Below, piece by piece: positions 1 through 13,600 of a DNA stretch of 64,000 bases (its first letter is position 1; each line of letters opens with the position of its first letter). Source of the DNA: Akebia trifoliata (taxonomy: Eukaryota; Streptophyta; Magnoliopsida; Ranunculales; Lardizabalaceae); NCBI GenBank assembly GCA_017979445.1, contig CM030711.1, positions 45,865,560 to 45,929,559 of the forward strand, written 5' to 3'. A model generated the notes under the pieces. It searched no databases and was not told the origin of the DNA. It saw nothing but the letters and a program-made list of their open reading frames with translations. Position numbers and translations under genes: made by a program.

Positions 1-23
1 GATTCTAAATGTGTATCACTCAC

Positions 24-2319
24 TTGAACATAATGTATTTTGTGTATACAGCATCGTGCATAGCTTGAATATCCTCAACCTCTATAAAACTCAATTGTTC
101 ACGAAGTAGTAAGAGATTCTGAGAAATGTGGTGGAAAATCACATAAAATGATATAAAATAGCTAAGCAACAGAAGAACCTGGATCACATAGGCAGTAGAA
201 AAGTATTAGCTTATAGTAAACAACACCCAAGTGCAGAAGCTCACTTGAAAACACTCAGAAGTAAACATGTGTACAAGAATTTATAGTATCCAACATTGGA
301 GACTCACTGTGAAGTAAGGTACAGAAGCTCTGTAACCAACAAGAGTCAAGTAGAAAACACACCCAAGTGCAGCTGTAGTGCGACGCTCGGGTATTGAGAG
401 ACGCTCACATATGATACAATAACCATGTGAAATGAGTAAGAAGGAGACAAAAGAAGCAGTCTGAAATAGCACCCCCGTCACATAAACCCCAAATGACATC
501 CACAGAGAGCATATTTGAAGATTAAAACATGAGTACCTGCAACAACAATCTAGAAATTGAAGAATATTTGCAAGCAAAATGAGAACAAAAAGGAAATCTT
601 TCCAAAATGACAGCATTAATGCTACCAAGGACCAGAGATGGATATTAATAGAATGTCAGATCAATGTTGTAAAAGTGCTGGGTACTTGGGTCTTTGCCTC
701 TATGAGGTGACACAAAAGTTCCGATGCAGTACAAGTGGATCAATAACAGAAATGAAGAAAGAAAACAACAAAATACATCACAAATCATGCCAACCTTTCC
801 ATCTGCTTAATGTGTACTTCGATGATAAAATTTACAAAAGGTTTCAAAATATACCGTTTTCATTAATGTATAATTCACATAAGTGTTTCAGCTTGGATTT
901 CCATCTTGGTTACTCATCATCATTTTTATGTGAAACACTTCACTACCTCAAGCAACCAACATTAAACTAATTAATCCGTCTCTCTCCCTCATGCTTTTTT
1001 CACCGTGATCCAGGAATAACGAAACAAACTGTACATAATTGGGCATTAATTATGAATCTTTCCCTTTCCAACAGATCAAATACACCAGAAAACAACTCAA
1101 GAAACCCCCAGGTTTATATGTTTTTCTATTGAATACTTCACAACACAGCCAATTAGATAAATTAGCCTATACTAATCTCTACAATGACTCTCTTTACAAT
1201 AAGCCTCGGTGTGGACTTAATCAATAGTTTTCCAAAACAATTGGTTCATACAAACTTGTGCCAACAACTTAACCAACAAAAGCGTCTCTTGTTGGTGCAA
1301 TTAAGCCACATCGAACTTAAAAGTCCAAAAGTGTCAATTTCATAAAAGCTAACATGATGAAAAATGCAAGAAGAAATTTGGGGTGTTTGGTAATGAATTT
1401 AAATGCATCTCTAGTTAATGCATTTAAGCCACGTCGAACTTAAAAATTCAAAAGTGTAGATTCCTATAAAAGCTAATAAAGAAAAAATACAATAAGATTT
1501 GGGGGGTATTTGGTAATGAATTTAAACTTGCACTCTAGCTATTCATACAGGATCCATATTAAACCACATTTGGCTGATTGGGTCAGCATTATTGAATAAA
1601 CCCAGTTCTATTTAATTCCCAAAAAGATCAGGAATTATATTTAGCGGCAAACTTCGTCGCCAATCACCCATTTATAGAGACACATCATTTGAGTACTTGT
1701 TCATCAAAATTAAACAGATTTTACAAATAATTATCTATAAATTTACATCAAAGGGAGGGAGGGAGGGAAATTACCAGAAGAGAAAGGATAAGCTGAGTTG
1801 CAAAGCTTTAATCAGTGGAACCAAAGCGAGTGTCCACTGAAGATTGTTAGTCTGCTCTAACACAGAAATCATATAAAAACAAGACAATAAGAAACTAAAA
1901 CACTAACTTCAAAATTCAAGCACAAGAAATTAACTGAAAATTTGAAAATTTCGAAATTACCCAGTCAGAGAAACTAGATTTTATCAGAGTGGGTACATCA
2001 AAAACAGGATTTTTATAAACTAGATTCCATTTATGCTTAATTAGCTCATGATTCAACGGAGACAAATAAGAAAAAGAAAAAAAAAATCAAAGAATCAAAA
2101 CGAAAAACCAGTGAAACAACATTCTGAAAATCAAAAAGCGAAATTCGGATAGAAATTGACGATAATAACCTGAAAATGGCGATTGTTCCATGTGTTAATC
2201 GTCCACGAAAAGGCCGAAACAAACCAGATCGACAAGAAACCTAAGTAGAGCGAAGGGAGGGGCCGATACGCTTCGTCCAAACGTAACCCATTCGCACCGA
2301 AACTCTCCATTATTTCCAT
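24..2319 (-). CDS. Multi-spanning (7TM-type) membrane protein, 5' exons only
   Basis: This is the first four exons of a gene that continues past the left edge: 2170-2319, 1775-1851, 308-536 and 24-178. All have GT-AG borders and their phases join cleanly, giving 203 residues so far. The start is the first ATG of the open frame, and a TC-rich leader lies upstream. The protein has a short N-terminus and a hydrophobic segment at about residues 23-42. A conserved-looking block 'NRHFQTNNLQW' follows, then further hydrophobic stretches including 'SLWMSFGVYVTGVLF' and 'FVSFLLISHGYCI', and a charged loop 'CERLSIPERR'. The last visible exon ends in a hydrophilic segment after 'NLLLLREQLSFIE'. The 'SHGYCI..RLS' segment resembles the LUSTR/GOST (GPR107/GPR108-like) membrane core, but there is no room for the lumenal GOLD domain those proteins carry. 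I infer a polytopic endomembrane or plasma-membrane protein of unknown function. Family assignment is uncertain; the gene model is well supported. Confidence 0.72.
1299..1545. repeat. Tandem duplication, about 120-bp unit, two copies
   Basis: Two adjacent diverged copies start near 1299 and 1420. Both contain 'TTAAGCCAC.TCGAACTT', then 'AAAAGTGT', 'ATAAAAGCTAA' and 'TTTGGTAATGAATTTAAA'. They lie in intron 2 of the membrane-protein gene. No coding potential is seen. Confidence 0.7.
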
Positions 2320-2411
2320 TCCTCTCTCTCTATATAAAACCCGAAATCAGTTCAGTTTGTTTTGCTTTCAGTTGTCGAAAATTGCGATAACGAGACACTC
2401 ACGAAAGAATT

Positions 2412-2425
2412 ACTCTATTAAATAG
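2412..2425 (-). promoter_or_regulatory. Possible TATA-like element of the membrane-protein gene
   Basis: Read on the minus strand this is CTATTTAATAGAG, about 95 bases upstream of the start codon and followed by a pyrimidine- and GA-rich leader. It is the only TATA-like sequence at a plausible distance. No transcript evidence is available. Confidence 0.3.
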
Positions 2426-2750
2426 ATGTCGAAACAACGACACATTTTCGAACGTATCGCTGTTTTTTGTTTAATCCAATCCGAAACGCTACTAAAATAA
2501 TTAGAAAAATTGTCCCTAGTGTTTTTGTTGAAGAAGCTGATGTTGTCATGTTGGAATGACGGATGTACCCCTGTGATTAGGAGTGCGGAAATATTTCTAC
2601 TTTACCGTAATGTTCAGCATTTTCCATATAATTGGTGATTTGTAAAGGAGAAAGATGAGCTGTGAAAGTGGCATTTTTGTCATTTTAACGAATTTTTAAA
2701 ATGAAATTTTAAATGAGAGAAAAATACCATTGATTAAGATGGTGAGATTA

Positions 2751-3365
2751 GGGGTGTCAATTGGTATCCATTTACCTAGAATCGATCCATATCTGATTTT
2801 CCTTTTTATTGGAACTGATTAGAGTTAGGTCTAATATGAAATTGAACCAATAGGAATCAAAATCATAAGGTTCTATCCGGTGGGTACCCCACAAATACTT
2901 GAAATCAATTTATTTTATCATTTATTTTTATATTATACATGATTTTAGATTTTTCAATATTTTAGAATTAACGTATATTATATGAAAGTTCTTCAAATTT
3001 TCATATAAACTAAATATTGGAATTTAAAATGGCTTATTTCTTCTAAATTGAATTACTTGTAAAGTTGATGAATTTTAATTTTCTTTGCAAAAATATTCAT
3101 TAAATCATAATTTTAGTGGAATAAATTATTATTAAATTGATATTTTGTCGAAAATATGTTATTTTAAGAAAGAAATTTTTTTTTTAAATAATGATTTTGA
3201 AATGTTTTTTTCCCATTCAATTCTTGATAATCGAAATCAATAAGTACCCGTGATTTTTTACGATTCCAGTTCTACTTATTTTAAAATCAAAACAGACAAG
3301 AATTAGAACTGAAAAATATTGTAGTTATGATTCTAATTTTCATAGGAACCAACTCGTTGACACTC
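2751..3365. mobile_element. PIF/Harbinger-like MITE with TTA duplication
   Basis: The left end reads GGGGTGTCAATTGG and the right end is its imperfect inverse, ...GTTGACACTC. Each end is flanked by TTA (2748-2750 and 3366-3368), the usual 3-bp target duplication of PIF/Harbinger elements. The interior is AT-rich and has no transposase. The 50247-50831 element has the same kind of ends and the same duplication. Confidence 0.65.
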
Positions 3366-3368
3366 TTA

Positions 3369-4129
3369 GAAGAGATAGGTTATGAACTCAAATTAGAATT
3401 TGTCTGGGAACCCAATTGATTTTGGCTATTAATCATGATCATTTTATTGCATTGATTTGGATCCACAAAATTTACATTTCCTCGGCATTTTTTTCTCCAA
3501 AAGACAGAACCAACCCTATGATAAATGCTTGTAAAAGGTAATTTTAAGGACAAATTAGGAACTTAGTTCCCATCAAAATTTTATTTGTCTAGAGTTATGG
3601 ATGTAAAATAACTCTCATGTTGTCCTTATTCAACATTTGAATTTCGCATGTCCTTGGGAGGCTAATTTGGTCTTTGAGACATTAAGACAAAGGAGAGCAA
3701 AGCCCTGTCTATGATTTAGAAAAGGGCAGAATTGTAAAATCAATTTTCAATATTTTTTTTGTTCTAAAAAGTTGTAAAATTGGTGAGAAGGTATCGAGGC
3801 AAAGATGATGCGTACAGGATTTGAGGAAATGATGCAGTGCGTGATGTGTCATGAAATGAAACCACTCCTTTTAAGTCCTCTAAGACTCAACGTTTGATGG
3901 CGAAATTTGGTAAAAATGCACTCCGCACCAAAGGATTATCACTTTAAATTTAAAATTGACCTTAAAATGAAAACTAAAAACAAGCTTTGGACTATCTTCA
4001 TCATCATCCACACTTGTAGAGTTTAAATATTAAAAAAAATCTATAAATATATTTTAAATTTGGATTTTCTAATATTGAATGAAAATTGCTTCCCTTTTTA
4101 TCCATTCGACCTTATAGTGTGAAGGATAC
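3369..4129. other. Intergenic, nothing recognised
   Basis: AT-rich DNA between two repeat clusters. No open frame, RNA gene or element ends could be supported here. Confidence 0.5.
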
Positions 4130-4146
4130 GAACGTTTGAACTAACA

Positions 4147-4379
4147 ATTTTTATTTTATTTTAATATTGTGGGTATTGTGGGTATCCCTACTCTTCGAGT
4201 GGGATTAATCCTGCAGTCACACAGACCACCCCTTCGAAAAGTTTTATGTGCAACGGATTGAGTCGATAGTTAATCGGACCTAAGAAATTCATAGTTTCAT
4301 GGGATTTCGAATACTTGACCTACTCTTCCTGAGGAACTTATCAAGGCTCAGCTTGCCACTAGGACAAACCCTTGGGGTT
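4147..4379 (-). mobile_element. tRNA-derived SINE with 17-bp target duplication
   Basis: On the minus strand the 5' part carries pol III promoter-like boxes: an A-box-like GTCCTAGTGGCAAGC and a B-box-like GTCAAGTATTCGAAATC. The 3' end is A-rich (AAAATAAAATAAAAATT). The flanks 4130-4146 and 4380-4396 match over 17 bp with two differences (GAACNTTTGAANTAACA). This supports a complete SINE copy. The right duplication overlaps the insertion site of the neighbouring MITE. Confidence 0.8.
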
Positions 4380-4400
4380 GAACATTTGAATTAACATAAG

Positions 4401-4801
4401 GGGGGCGGTTCAAGGGCCATATATAAAAACATATGAAAAAACAATGGTTTTTCAAAATATGGGTTAGAGGTTTTGAATTGAGCTGATTTTTTGAGATGAT
4501 GGTCACTATGATGAGAAGATCATCCTCACAAAAATCAGCTCAATTCTAAATCCATCAAAAGTAATTTACAAATTATTGAAAAAAAGTTGATAAAAAATTG
4601 ACAGTCCACATTCTAAATCACTTTTAATGGGGTTAGAAGTTTCAGATTGGACTGATTTTTTTTTCGGATGATCTTCCCATCATAGAGATCATCCTCACAA
4701 AAAATCAGCTCAATCCGAAACTTCTAACCTATATTTTGAAAATTTATTAATGTTACATTGTTTTTACATATGTTTTTTCATATGGCCCTTGATCCTGACC
4801 C
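4401..4801. mobile_element. Mutator-type MITE with perfect 9-bp duplication
   Basis: TAACATAAG occurs at 4392-4400 and 4802-4810, directly flanking the element. The ends are inverted copies sharing TCAAGGGCCATAT and ACATATG plus AAACAATG. The interior holds two further stem-forming blocks built around GAGGATGATCTTCTCATCAT and ATCAGCTCAATC. There is no coding sequence. A 9-bp duplication is characteristic of Mutator-like elements. Related copies are at 17510-17879 and, as a fragment, near 12185-12290. Confidence 0.82.
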
Positions 4802-4810
4802 TAACATAAG

Positions 4811-6365
4811 ACATGACTTTGGATATAAATAAATGGATCCCAAATTTCAAGGATAAAGCTTCGATGGTTTTGATGATGATGAATTTCGGACCATATTTAG
4901 GGTCCATTTTATTTAAACCTAGCCACGTCCTCAATTAATCAATCGGATCTAAAGGAGACTAGGGTTCACATACCCCATACCACAATTAATTGGGTCTTCA
5001 TTCCCTTGTGACGATTGTGTGCATAGAGTGCTAATGGCTAGTAGCCCAATTGGGTTTTATTGTTGGGCCTATCTTGGCCCATCCAGGTCCAGTCCAGTTG
5101 AATTTCTAGCATGAGATGGACCAACTACCAAAATTAGCATTTATGTCGACAAGGACATGTAGGGAGGAGAGTGGGAGAACCAATTCCCTATGTCTTTGAG
5201 ACTTAGGTGGAGTCAGAGAGGAGACCATCATTCATTAGGTGAACCAACTCACTTGCGTATTCACGCCTACTCCAAATATGCCACCAATACCCAAAAACCG
5301 TGTACTTCTCTGAGTAAAAGATTTGCCTAATTGACCACCCACTTGAACCTGTTTTAAAACCGAATGGATGACTGGATCAAAAAAAAATTATCAAATTGGT
5401 CTAATAATTTTGGTTGGACTAATTTTTATTTATAAGATCTGTGTTTCTCTTCAATTAAAAAAAAAAAAAAAAAGTGGCTGTCATATTATCACTCCAATAT
5501 ACTATAATTATATCCCACTCTAAAAGATCCTTATTTTTGAATAATTAAAAAAAAAATTAAAATTAAAAACACATCACTAGAGGAACCTTATAATCGATAG
5601 GACTGTAATCTGAGCGGATAAACCCAAGCTGAACCCAAGTGGTAGAACCCTCAACTTGACCATTAGACATGAGCTCACTAACCCCAGTTCAACCCAAGCT
5701 TGATCTTCTAAAATCGGGTTTGCCTGAATTAGGTCATTTTGAGTGGGTTGGATGGGTGAATATTTCTAATTTCATTTTAATCAATAAATAAATTTTATAC
5801 CCTAAAAAGAATTAGCATAAAAAATAAAAGAGAAAATTACTTAATAGTCTTTGACACTAACTTTTTTTCAATTTAACCCTTGACTTTTGCGAGTTATAAA
5901 AATAGTCAATTTAGTAAATCCCTCTTTTCAAAAGTCCCTAAACTCCACTTTAGACATTTCTCATGATTTAACTATCGAAATTACTCTAACCATTCAAACT
6001 CACCATTTTCGTCCAAAATTTTTATATTTCCAACATCCCAATCGAATTTTAGAGACTCCATTCCGATGAAAAGAATTTGAAAAAAGAAAAACTTATTTTC
6101 AAAGGTTTTTTTTTTTTAACCAAGGTGCACAAGTGGCTCTTGAGGAATTAATGCTCATACTGGATACCAAACACACAAGCTACGGACAAAAATCACTTCT
6201 TGATCCAAAATTTCCATTAAGCCAATCCCTCGGAGTTCTATAACGTGTGCCCTTAGGATACACGTTAACAAAATCGCATTTCTTTTAATGGCCCACTGTT
6301 TAATTTAATTCATATAAAGGTGGAAGCGACTATTTAGTATTTAAGCATCCATATTTTCATGCGTG
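4811..6365. other. Intergenic, low-information DNA
   Basis: AT-rich spacer containing an A-tract at about 5456-5474. A stretch at about 5580-5760 with recurring CCCAAGC/ACCCAAG words resembles decayed MITE interior. No gene or element ends are supported. Confidence 0.4.
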
Positions 6366-6529
6366 AAATTTTGTACACACGTTAAAGTGCAATAAATACA
6401 CTTTGAAAATTGGAATCCGAGGGTAGGGTATTGTGGTAAAAAAATTTATTTGTTTCAAGGCCATTTTCAATACACAATCCAATTTTCAAAGTGTATTAAT
6501 TGCACTTTAACGTGTGCCCTAACAAAATC
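6366..6529. mobile_element. Short foldback MITE
   Basis: An inverted repeat with arms of about 45 bases: CACACGTTAAAGTGCAAT on the left and its inverse on the right, followed by the CACTTTGAAAATTGGA pairing. The loop is about 75 bases and has no coding content. A partial related motif (ACGTGTGCCCTTAGG) occurs just upstream at 6243. The target duplication was not resolved. Confidence 0.6.
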
Positions 6530-6914
6530 CTTTTAGGTTAGGATGCATGGGATCGACGAGTAGTTGCTCACTTTTATAAATGAATCCGAATCAGTTAAGG
6601 TGTTATGTTCTCATAGAATAGGAATGGTGTCTATGTGGCACATGTTCATTGGAGTTTAAAACACTGGAGACTCCAAACCTAGTCATTTTCTTCATTGCAC
6701 GGAGCCCGGTGGATTTAATATCCAATTACAATATACCACATAGACACTGTATGTTTCTACAGGAACAAGACACTGTTCTGGATCGTAACTCTAAATGAAT
6801 CAGGATCAGCCTTCCCTGTGACTTTGTTACAAGCCCTCCCATCACCAACCAATTTTTTGGTACAGCTTGTCTAAATTATCGAAGGATAATTATAGTGTCT
6901 GATGATGTTTGGAC

Positions 6915-7090
6915 AAAAAATAGACGTGACCAACTTTGAAGAATTTACAATTCCAGCTCACTGTTCATTTTATTTACCAAAATGTGTACTATTATGATAT
7001 CGAAGGTTTTAAAGTGACAATTTCATAGGGTATCAAGTGACAAATCTCGAGGTTTTGGACAATATAATCAACGTTTTATAATTTACAATC
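6915..7090. repeat. Copy of a dispersed repeat also at 57290-57560
   Basis: Shares CTCACTGTTCATTTTA, GGTTTTAAAGTGACAATTTC and flanking words with the inverted-repeat element near 57.4 kb. It looks like a decayed, partly deleted copy of a non-autonomous element. No ends were resolved. Confidence 0.5.
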
Positions 7091-7644
7091 AGTTCTGCAA
7101 ATGAGGGTTACTATTATTATTTAAAAATAAAAACAGCAAATCTATCTACATTTATAATTTTAAATGAAAATTATTTAATGTAGATTTCGGCCATTAATAC
7201 TCATCCTTCTTCGCTTCAATAATGTCATCAGTTTAAAAACACACAACTCCCCAAAGCTTGAGAAAAAAACATAAGGGGGAAATGTACAACCACCTAATTA
7301 GTACCCAAACCACACATACAATACTCAATATTGTTCTTAAGCACAAATCTAATTCACAATACCTGCAAACTTGAGTTGGCACTTAAAATGTTAGCAAAAC
7401 TGGTTACTGTTTGATTCTGCCATGTCGTGATTCTGCACCATCGTAGCAAAATACATTTGCATTAGAACATACTTGCAATCTCATCTGTCTGAAAATAAAT
7501 GCATGGTTGAACATAGCCTATATTCTAATGGAATGGGGAATGGGTCTTCTAATAAAGCAAGAGAATCTGTAAAAATATGTGCACGGTTGCATACATACTA
7601 AACACATTGAGTGCTCTAAGTTAATGAGGACTGATTGGAGAACA

Positions 7645-10600
7645 TCATTCCTCAAGAATAGCTCGTCCAAGATTTGTGGCAAGGGCAAGTCTGACAGAGC
7701 TTAGGGCCTGAGGAGGCAAGTCAGCTTCACAGTAGTCCGGACGCCGCCTTGCAATGGACAACTCTTGCAATTTGTTCAACAACAGGTTGGTCTGAGAGAC
7801 ATTCAACAGAGGACACTCCCGCCAATTAAGCAACTTCAACTGCACGCATACATAAGACATCATATATAAGTGTACAAATTTGCAATTTTGAATCTCAATT
7901 AGAAATTGGAAGCTTTGCACCAAATGCATCCATCCTACGATTAGGAGTGTCAATGGGCTAGGTGCCATATTTCCCTGCCCAAATCAGTAATTCATTGGGT
8001 AAAAAAGATGGATCCATGTCACCCAGAAGGGCAAATGTTGTTTGGTGATTGTAAAAGAGATAGAAGGCTATTTTCAAGAATAGACAGTTTAGAAGACTCG
8101 GCTTGGGACAGAGGGGAATGGAGGAACAAAAAAGTCAAACCTCTTAACTTCTGAAAAAAATAATTAAACATCAAAGCACATTTGGTAAAGGTTCATGCCC
8201 AATGTCATATTCTCATCCACTCACCGAGTCATGCAGAAGAGGCAGCCAGAAACGTTGTGGCGTGGAAGGGTTTTTCAAAAGCTGCAGAATAATAAATAAA
8301 GAATTCCATCGTCAATAAAATCTGTTGAGAAACTAAAAATGTCAAATCAAAGGGAAAGGCGTATAATGTCTAATAAGCCCTCAACAAATGGAGGACATCA
8401 AAAACAACTCCCTTAAAAATAGGTAAATTACCAAAACCTAAAAAATTATCTACGTGCTAAGGGTATAGAAATAAATTTAAGTAAATGCAAGTACACTAGG
8501 TACCTGTTTGGTTTAAAATTTTCATTACCAACTGGGAGATATCCCCTAATTGCTATATGTTTTAAAAATGAGGGTGACATGACAATTTTGGCTCCTCTCT
8601 CATGCAGTTAGGTAACACACCCAACACAACTATCCTAGCACAATAAGAATGTAAACAGGCATTCAATTTTCAACTGACATTGACAGAGTGGTAAACTTCG
8701 AACAATAACAAGATCCTCATATTCACCAGTATATTCCTAAGAGTCTCCAACGTACATACCAGTATAAGTGATTCTACAGCTTGTTGAGCAGCATCACCAG
8801 CCTTCCCATCTTGCACCTGCTGAAGGGATTTCTTGAAATCCCTATATCTGTGTCATACCAAAGAATAGAAATGCTCAACAAAGAAACTATAGTAGAACAA
8901 ATGACAAAGTTATTTAATTTTTTTCCCTTCAAGCAGATGGATAAACTAAAACTAGTACAAAGATGACGAGTAGTTACTTGTGCAGAAAATCAAGACCACC
9001 TGCGGTCCTGGCTTCATTACCCAACAATTCAATTAATCCCTCCCATTGCTGTTACGAAAAGAAACAAATAAACGAAGAACGAGAAGTCATAAACTAAATT
9101 ACATCCCAAAATCAAGGCCACTTGATTCTTTTGGTGAGTGTAAGTCCCCAAAGAAATACCTTATTCAAAGGCATATTCTGCTCAGCTCAAGGAATTAAAA
9201 TTTAAATTATTTCTAAGTTGAAATACCTTGAAACTATCATCAGAGATTGACTTTCCAACAAAATCAAATAATTGTTGAGCGATTCTGTTCAGTCGAACTT
9301 CATCCTGAGCTTGCTGAAGCCAGAAAACTCCAGATCCTTTCCTACCATGCTTCCAGTGATATATTCCAGCAATCTGTTCAATAAATACAAAAGAAATGAA
9401 TAGGAATTCAGACAGCTGGCTACAATGTTATTTGTATTCTTTCCAGTATGCATTGCTCAAGCAAAATATATATATATATAAAAAAAAAAGGAATCCACAT
9501 CCAGTACAAAGAGAAATAGTGAATATTTTTGTCTCTTTTTTTTGGCAATAAAATAAAAATCCGACATATTAAAAGCTTACAAATACCTTCATAATGTTCG
9601 AACTAATGCTGGAAAGTTCATATAGACGGCAAATCTCCAGATTCTGTTTGATAGACAAGATATTTGTCACTTGGTCAAAATATAATAAATTTTGCGAGTA
9701 TAAATTTATTGGGAAATAAAAGATGCAAAAGCTCTAGGAGATCAAGAGAAACTACCAAGAGAAGGAAAATATAAATCCAAGCCTACCCCAGTATAATTGA
9801 ATCTCATCTAGCATGAAGCCCTCAAAAAATAAATCTCTACAATTCTTGGGCGACTTGGAAAGATGGTATAGAAGATATTTGATCTTCATTATAATATCAC
9901 GAATATCATCTTCCTTGCCTTAAAATTGCAACAGGAACTACCACTTCTCCTGTACAAGAAGACAGTGGCATACCAACTACTCGCAAGGTCAAGAACTGAC
10001 CTTGGAAAAACCCAATAAAATGAAAAGAAAAAAGAAAGGAAAAAAGGCTTTAAAATCATAGATTAAAGCCTGATACCGAACAACGAACACAATCACCTTA
10101 AGCAGCAGCTGATTATGTTGTACAGGTTGCTTGTATAATAAAATCTCCAACAAACCCATTCCTTGCTTGGTGCATGATGCCAAATAAATTGGAGCAATCT
10201 GAACAGACAGAGGCATTTAAGCTAATAAGCAACTAGATACTATAACCAAGAGAACAATAGCACTACCATCAAAGAATTACACAAGCAGAAATCAAATCAT
10301 GCTGCCAAGGTTAGGCAATACTTTGAAGAGATCTCTAGAGGGCATGTTGGTCAAAATCAGACATTAATCATCAAACTCAATATCCTAGAGAGAGAAAAAG
10401 TTAAGAGTAACATTTAGAAAATATGCAAGTAAAAAATATTTATATAAAGTTAAACAGACATTTTCATTGAGATTGGTATTTTATTTTTTGCCGAACACCG
10501 ATCCATGATATAAAAAAATAAAAAATAAAAACTGAAGCATCATCTCTAGCTCAAGGAACCGAGCTGATAACAACTCACTTGCCAAGTTAAAGCATGAGAA

Positions 10601-13600
10601 GAAAGAACTTGAGCAAATACAAGTCGATGGAGCTCCTCTATGCTGATTCCTCCCAGGTTATAACGTTCTTCATGTAAGAGAATTTCTGCTTGATTGTTCC
10701 CTGCTGTCAACAACTCTATCACATGGGCAACCATCCTATGAAAATGTCAAGCAGCCAGTTAGTTGCATGTAAGCAAATGCAGACAACAGATAAAAGCCGG
10801 CAATTGTTAAAATAACAACTAACCTTACTTAACTATTTTTTTAATCATAAACTCCAATAAAAAGTTTTCATGTTTACACAAAATTACAATGAAACAAAGC
10901 CATGAGTTTGAGAGAAAAATTTAGCAGCTCACCAAGGGCCAAAAGCTCTCGAGCATTCAGCTAAAACAACCTGAATCATACACAAAATGTAAACACAATC
11001 TCAGAAGAAAATCATTAACGGTGCATTTACAAGAACAGTAAACCTAAACTATTCTCACCTCAGTATTTTCCCCAAGAATTCCAAGGATGAGGTCCATCAA
11101 CCTATGGGTATCGGACATTGGTTTTACTTTCATGCATTTCTGAGCTAAGCTGTTCATGCCTTCTAAACCCTGATCCAAGAATGAGAAGTTAATAAGCCAA
11201 CCCCAATTGACATAATGTTGAGAGGGATAAAAAAAAAATAATAAGTTTTCATCATCAGTGATTAAGTTTAAGAGAATAGAAGGCACTGACCATGGTGAAT
11301 GGCCGGACGTAGAGAAAGTGAGATATATACAACTCCATCCACTGACATGTTGCAGAGGTGAGATTGTTAATATTTCCCATCATGATTTGTAGTAAGTTCC
11401 TCAAGCCATCCCTGGTTGGGCCATGATTGCACTCAACCCAGAATGGACTACAGTCCAGCTTAGCGACCTGCCCTCTCCATTTCTCCCATGCCTTAGCGAC
11501 ATGCACAAAAAAAGAGTAAGCCAGGTATGCAAAAGAGCAGAGAAAAGAAACTTGGGACTATGAAATATTCAACGATACCTTCATAAATTCAGGTTTGGTT
11601 TTAAAGCATTCACCTACTCTTCTGTCTGCTAACTCAGAACGCATACGTGGCATTTTAGAGACAAGAAAAGCTATAGCCTCCACCAGTCCATTCTCCACCT
11701 GCTCAATTACGTGCAATCAGCATGGCATGTAAAACCTTGCAAGTTATACTAGCAACCGACTGCTCAAGATATATGTTTATTAAAGATAGTTCATTAGAGC
11801 ATCACTTGGCTTGTACAATACTTTTTTTGATAAGTAAAACTTGGCTCATACAATACTAACAACATGGAAAACGATATTAACGGTTAAATTGGATTGCCCG
11901 CATTTTTTACATTCAAGTATGCTTTTCATGATGTAATAAATATTAGAATGGGTCAGCTTCTTTGTGAGGGTAGTCTCTATGGTATGGCAATTCACCATGC
12001 AGTTAAATTGTTCAACATGATTTCCATGTGGGCCCCATCTAAGGAGTCGTGAGAGATAATATATACGGGAGCTGGGATAAAATGGTGTTTTCTTGACACA
12101 AGCTCTGGTTTGAATGGGATAAAAAGTGAATTGCTGGTTGAAATTTTTTTGGACAATTAATTTTAACATTAAATTGCTTTCCACATTTGATGTGGTTAGA
12201 AGTTGCAAAAAGGACTGATTTTTTTTGTTAGGATGATCTAGATAATGAGGAGATCATCCTCACACAAAAATCAACCACACTCATCTACATGTGGGCCCTA
12301 ATAACAGTGCTTGCATCAGTGAACGGTTTTACCCATTTTAAAATTAGCCAGGAAAACCTGCACACTGATTGTATAATTATACTGACCTACATGAATTAAT
12401 TGAAGTGCATCAGAGTATGTATCAGAACTCAACATCACATTTTAAATTTTCTAAACCTTATCCATGGTAGAAAACCATCACACAATAAGCAACTAATATT
12501 TCATGAGATATGCTTAAATATATTCAGTCTCATCCCATTTTCCCTCATCTAAATTGTTATTAAAAATCTTACAACCTCACGATTTCCAAGCTGATCCAAT
12601 TGATAAGATCCATGCAATCTCAACAATTTCACCTGCAAAACAGAATGATTTGTTATGGCAAGTTACACGAACATCTTTCTTTGTTTTTAAAGTATACAGA
12701 AATACAACAACCATTTGGAAGAAATATCGGGCCCCCAAAACTCCTTACCACAATGTCAAGCCAACCAACTGCAAGTGCCGATGATATCCCTTCCCAATAT
12801 TTAATATCATCCTCAATGGCCTATGGAGAAGAAGCTCTGTTAGAATTTCATCCAAGACCAACCAGAAACGAGCATCAATCAACGATGTTTCTTAAAACAG
12901 GGAAAAAAATAGATGATGTCAATGAAGAGGTCAAAAAACTGCAAGTGACTACTTGAACTTAATGGCCAGCACAAATTTACAGAGAATCAAACCTGCAAAT
13001 TGACAAGTTCAATTTGTAGATCTACAAGCTTGGAATGAACAGTTGCCCCAGTTGCAGACAGGAGGCTATCATAATCCTGTAAAGATAACACCCCAGCGGT
13101 TTGTTGGAAGAAGAAATAAATTGTTTCCAAGATACATTAAAAAAATTACCACAAAATATTTACAAAGTAACAGATTGAAATAAAAGCATTTGAAGAGAGA
13201 TCATTACCGCTAACCAATCAACAAGTCGCTCTGGAAGCCAAGCTTGTGACTGCACATCTGCATAAAATATTTCCATCAGCTCCCATGCAGCCTTCAAACA
13301 AGTTGGCTTCTCGACTATCTGCATCAATAAAACTTCTATGTCAGACAGTAACTAATTTTAACTTTAGAAAGCAATCCAGTAGAGGTAAAAAAAAAAGCTT
13401 TAAGTGTATAGAACACTGATTGAATTTGGACCAAGCCCATTACCCAACAACTGAAAGTAAGGAAAAAAGCATCTGGAAATTCCAATCCTTAACAAAGATG
13501 CAGAATTACCTTCAGAACTTTCTTTGGATCTTCGATGATGGAACTTGGAGGAGGCTTAGGATTCCCAAGTAGAGAATTTATGTCCTTACTGTATTCCATA

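Noticed and set aside
12554..12956. Plus-strand frames of 76 and 118 residues within NUP85
   Set aside because: They overlap minus-strand NUP85 exons 5 and 6 and have no motif of their own.
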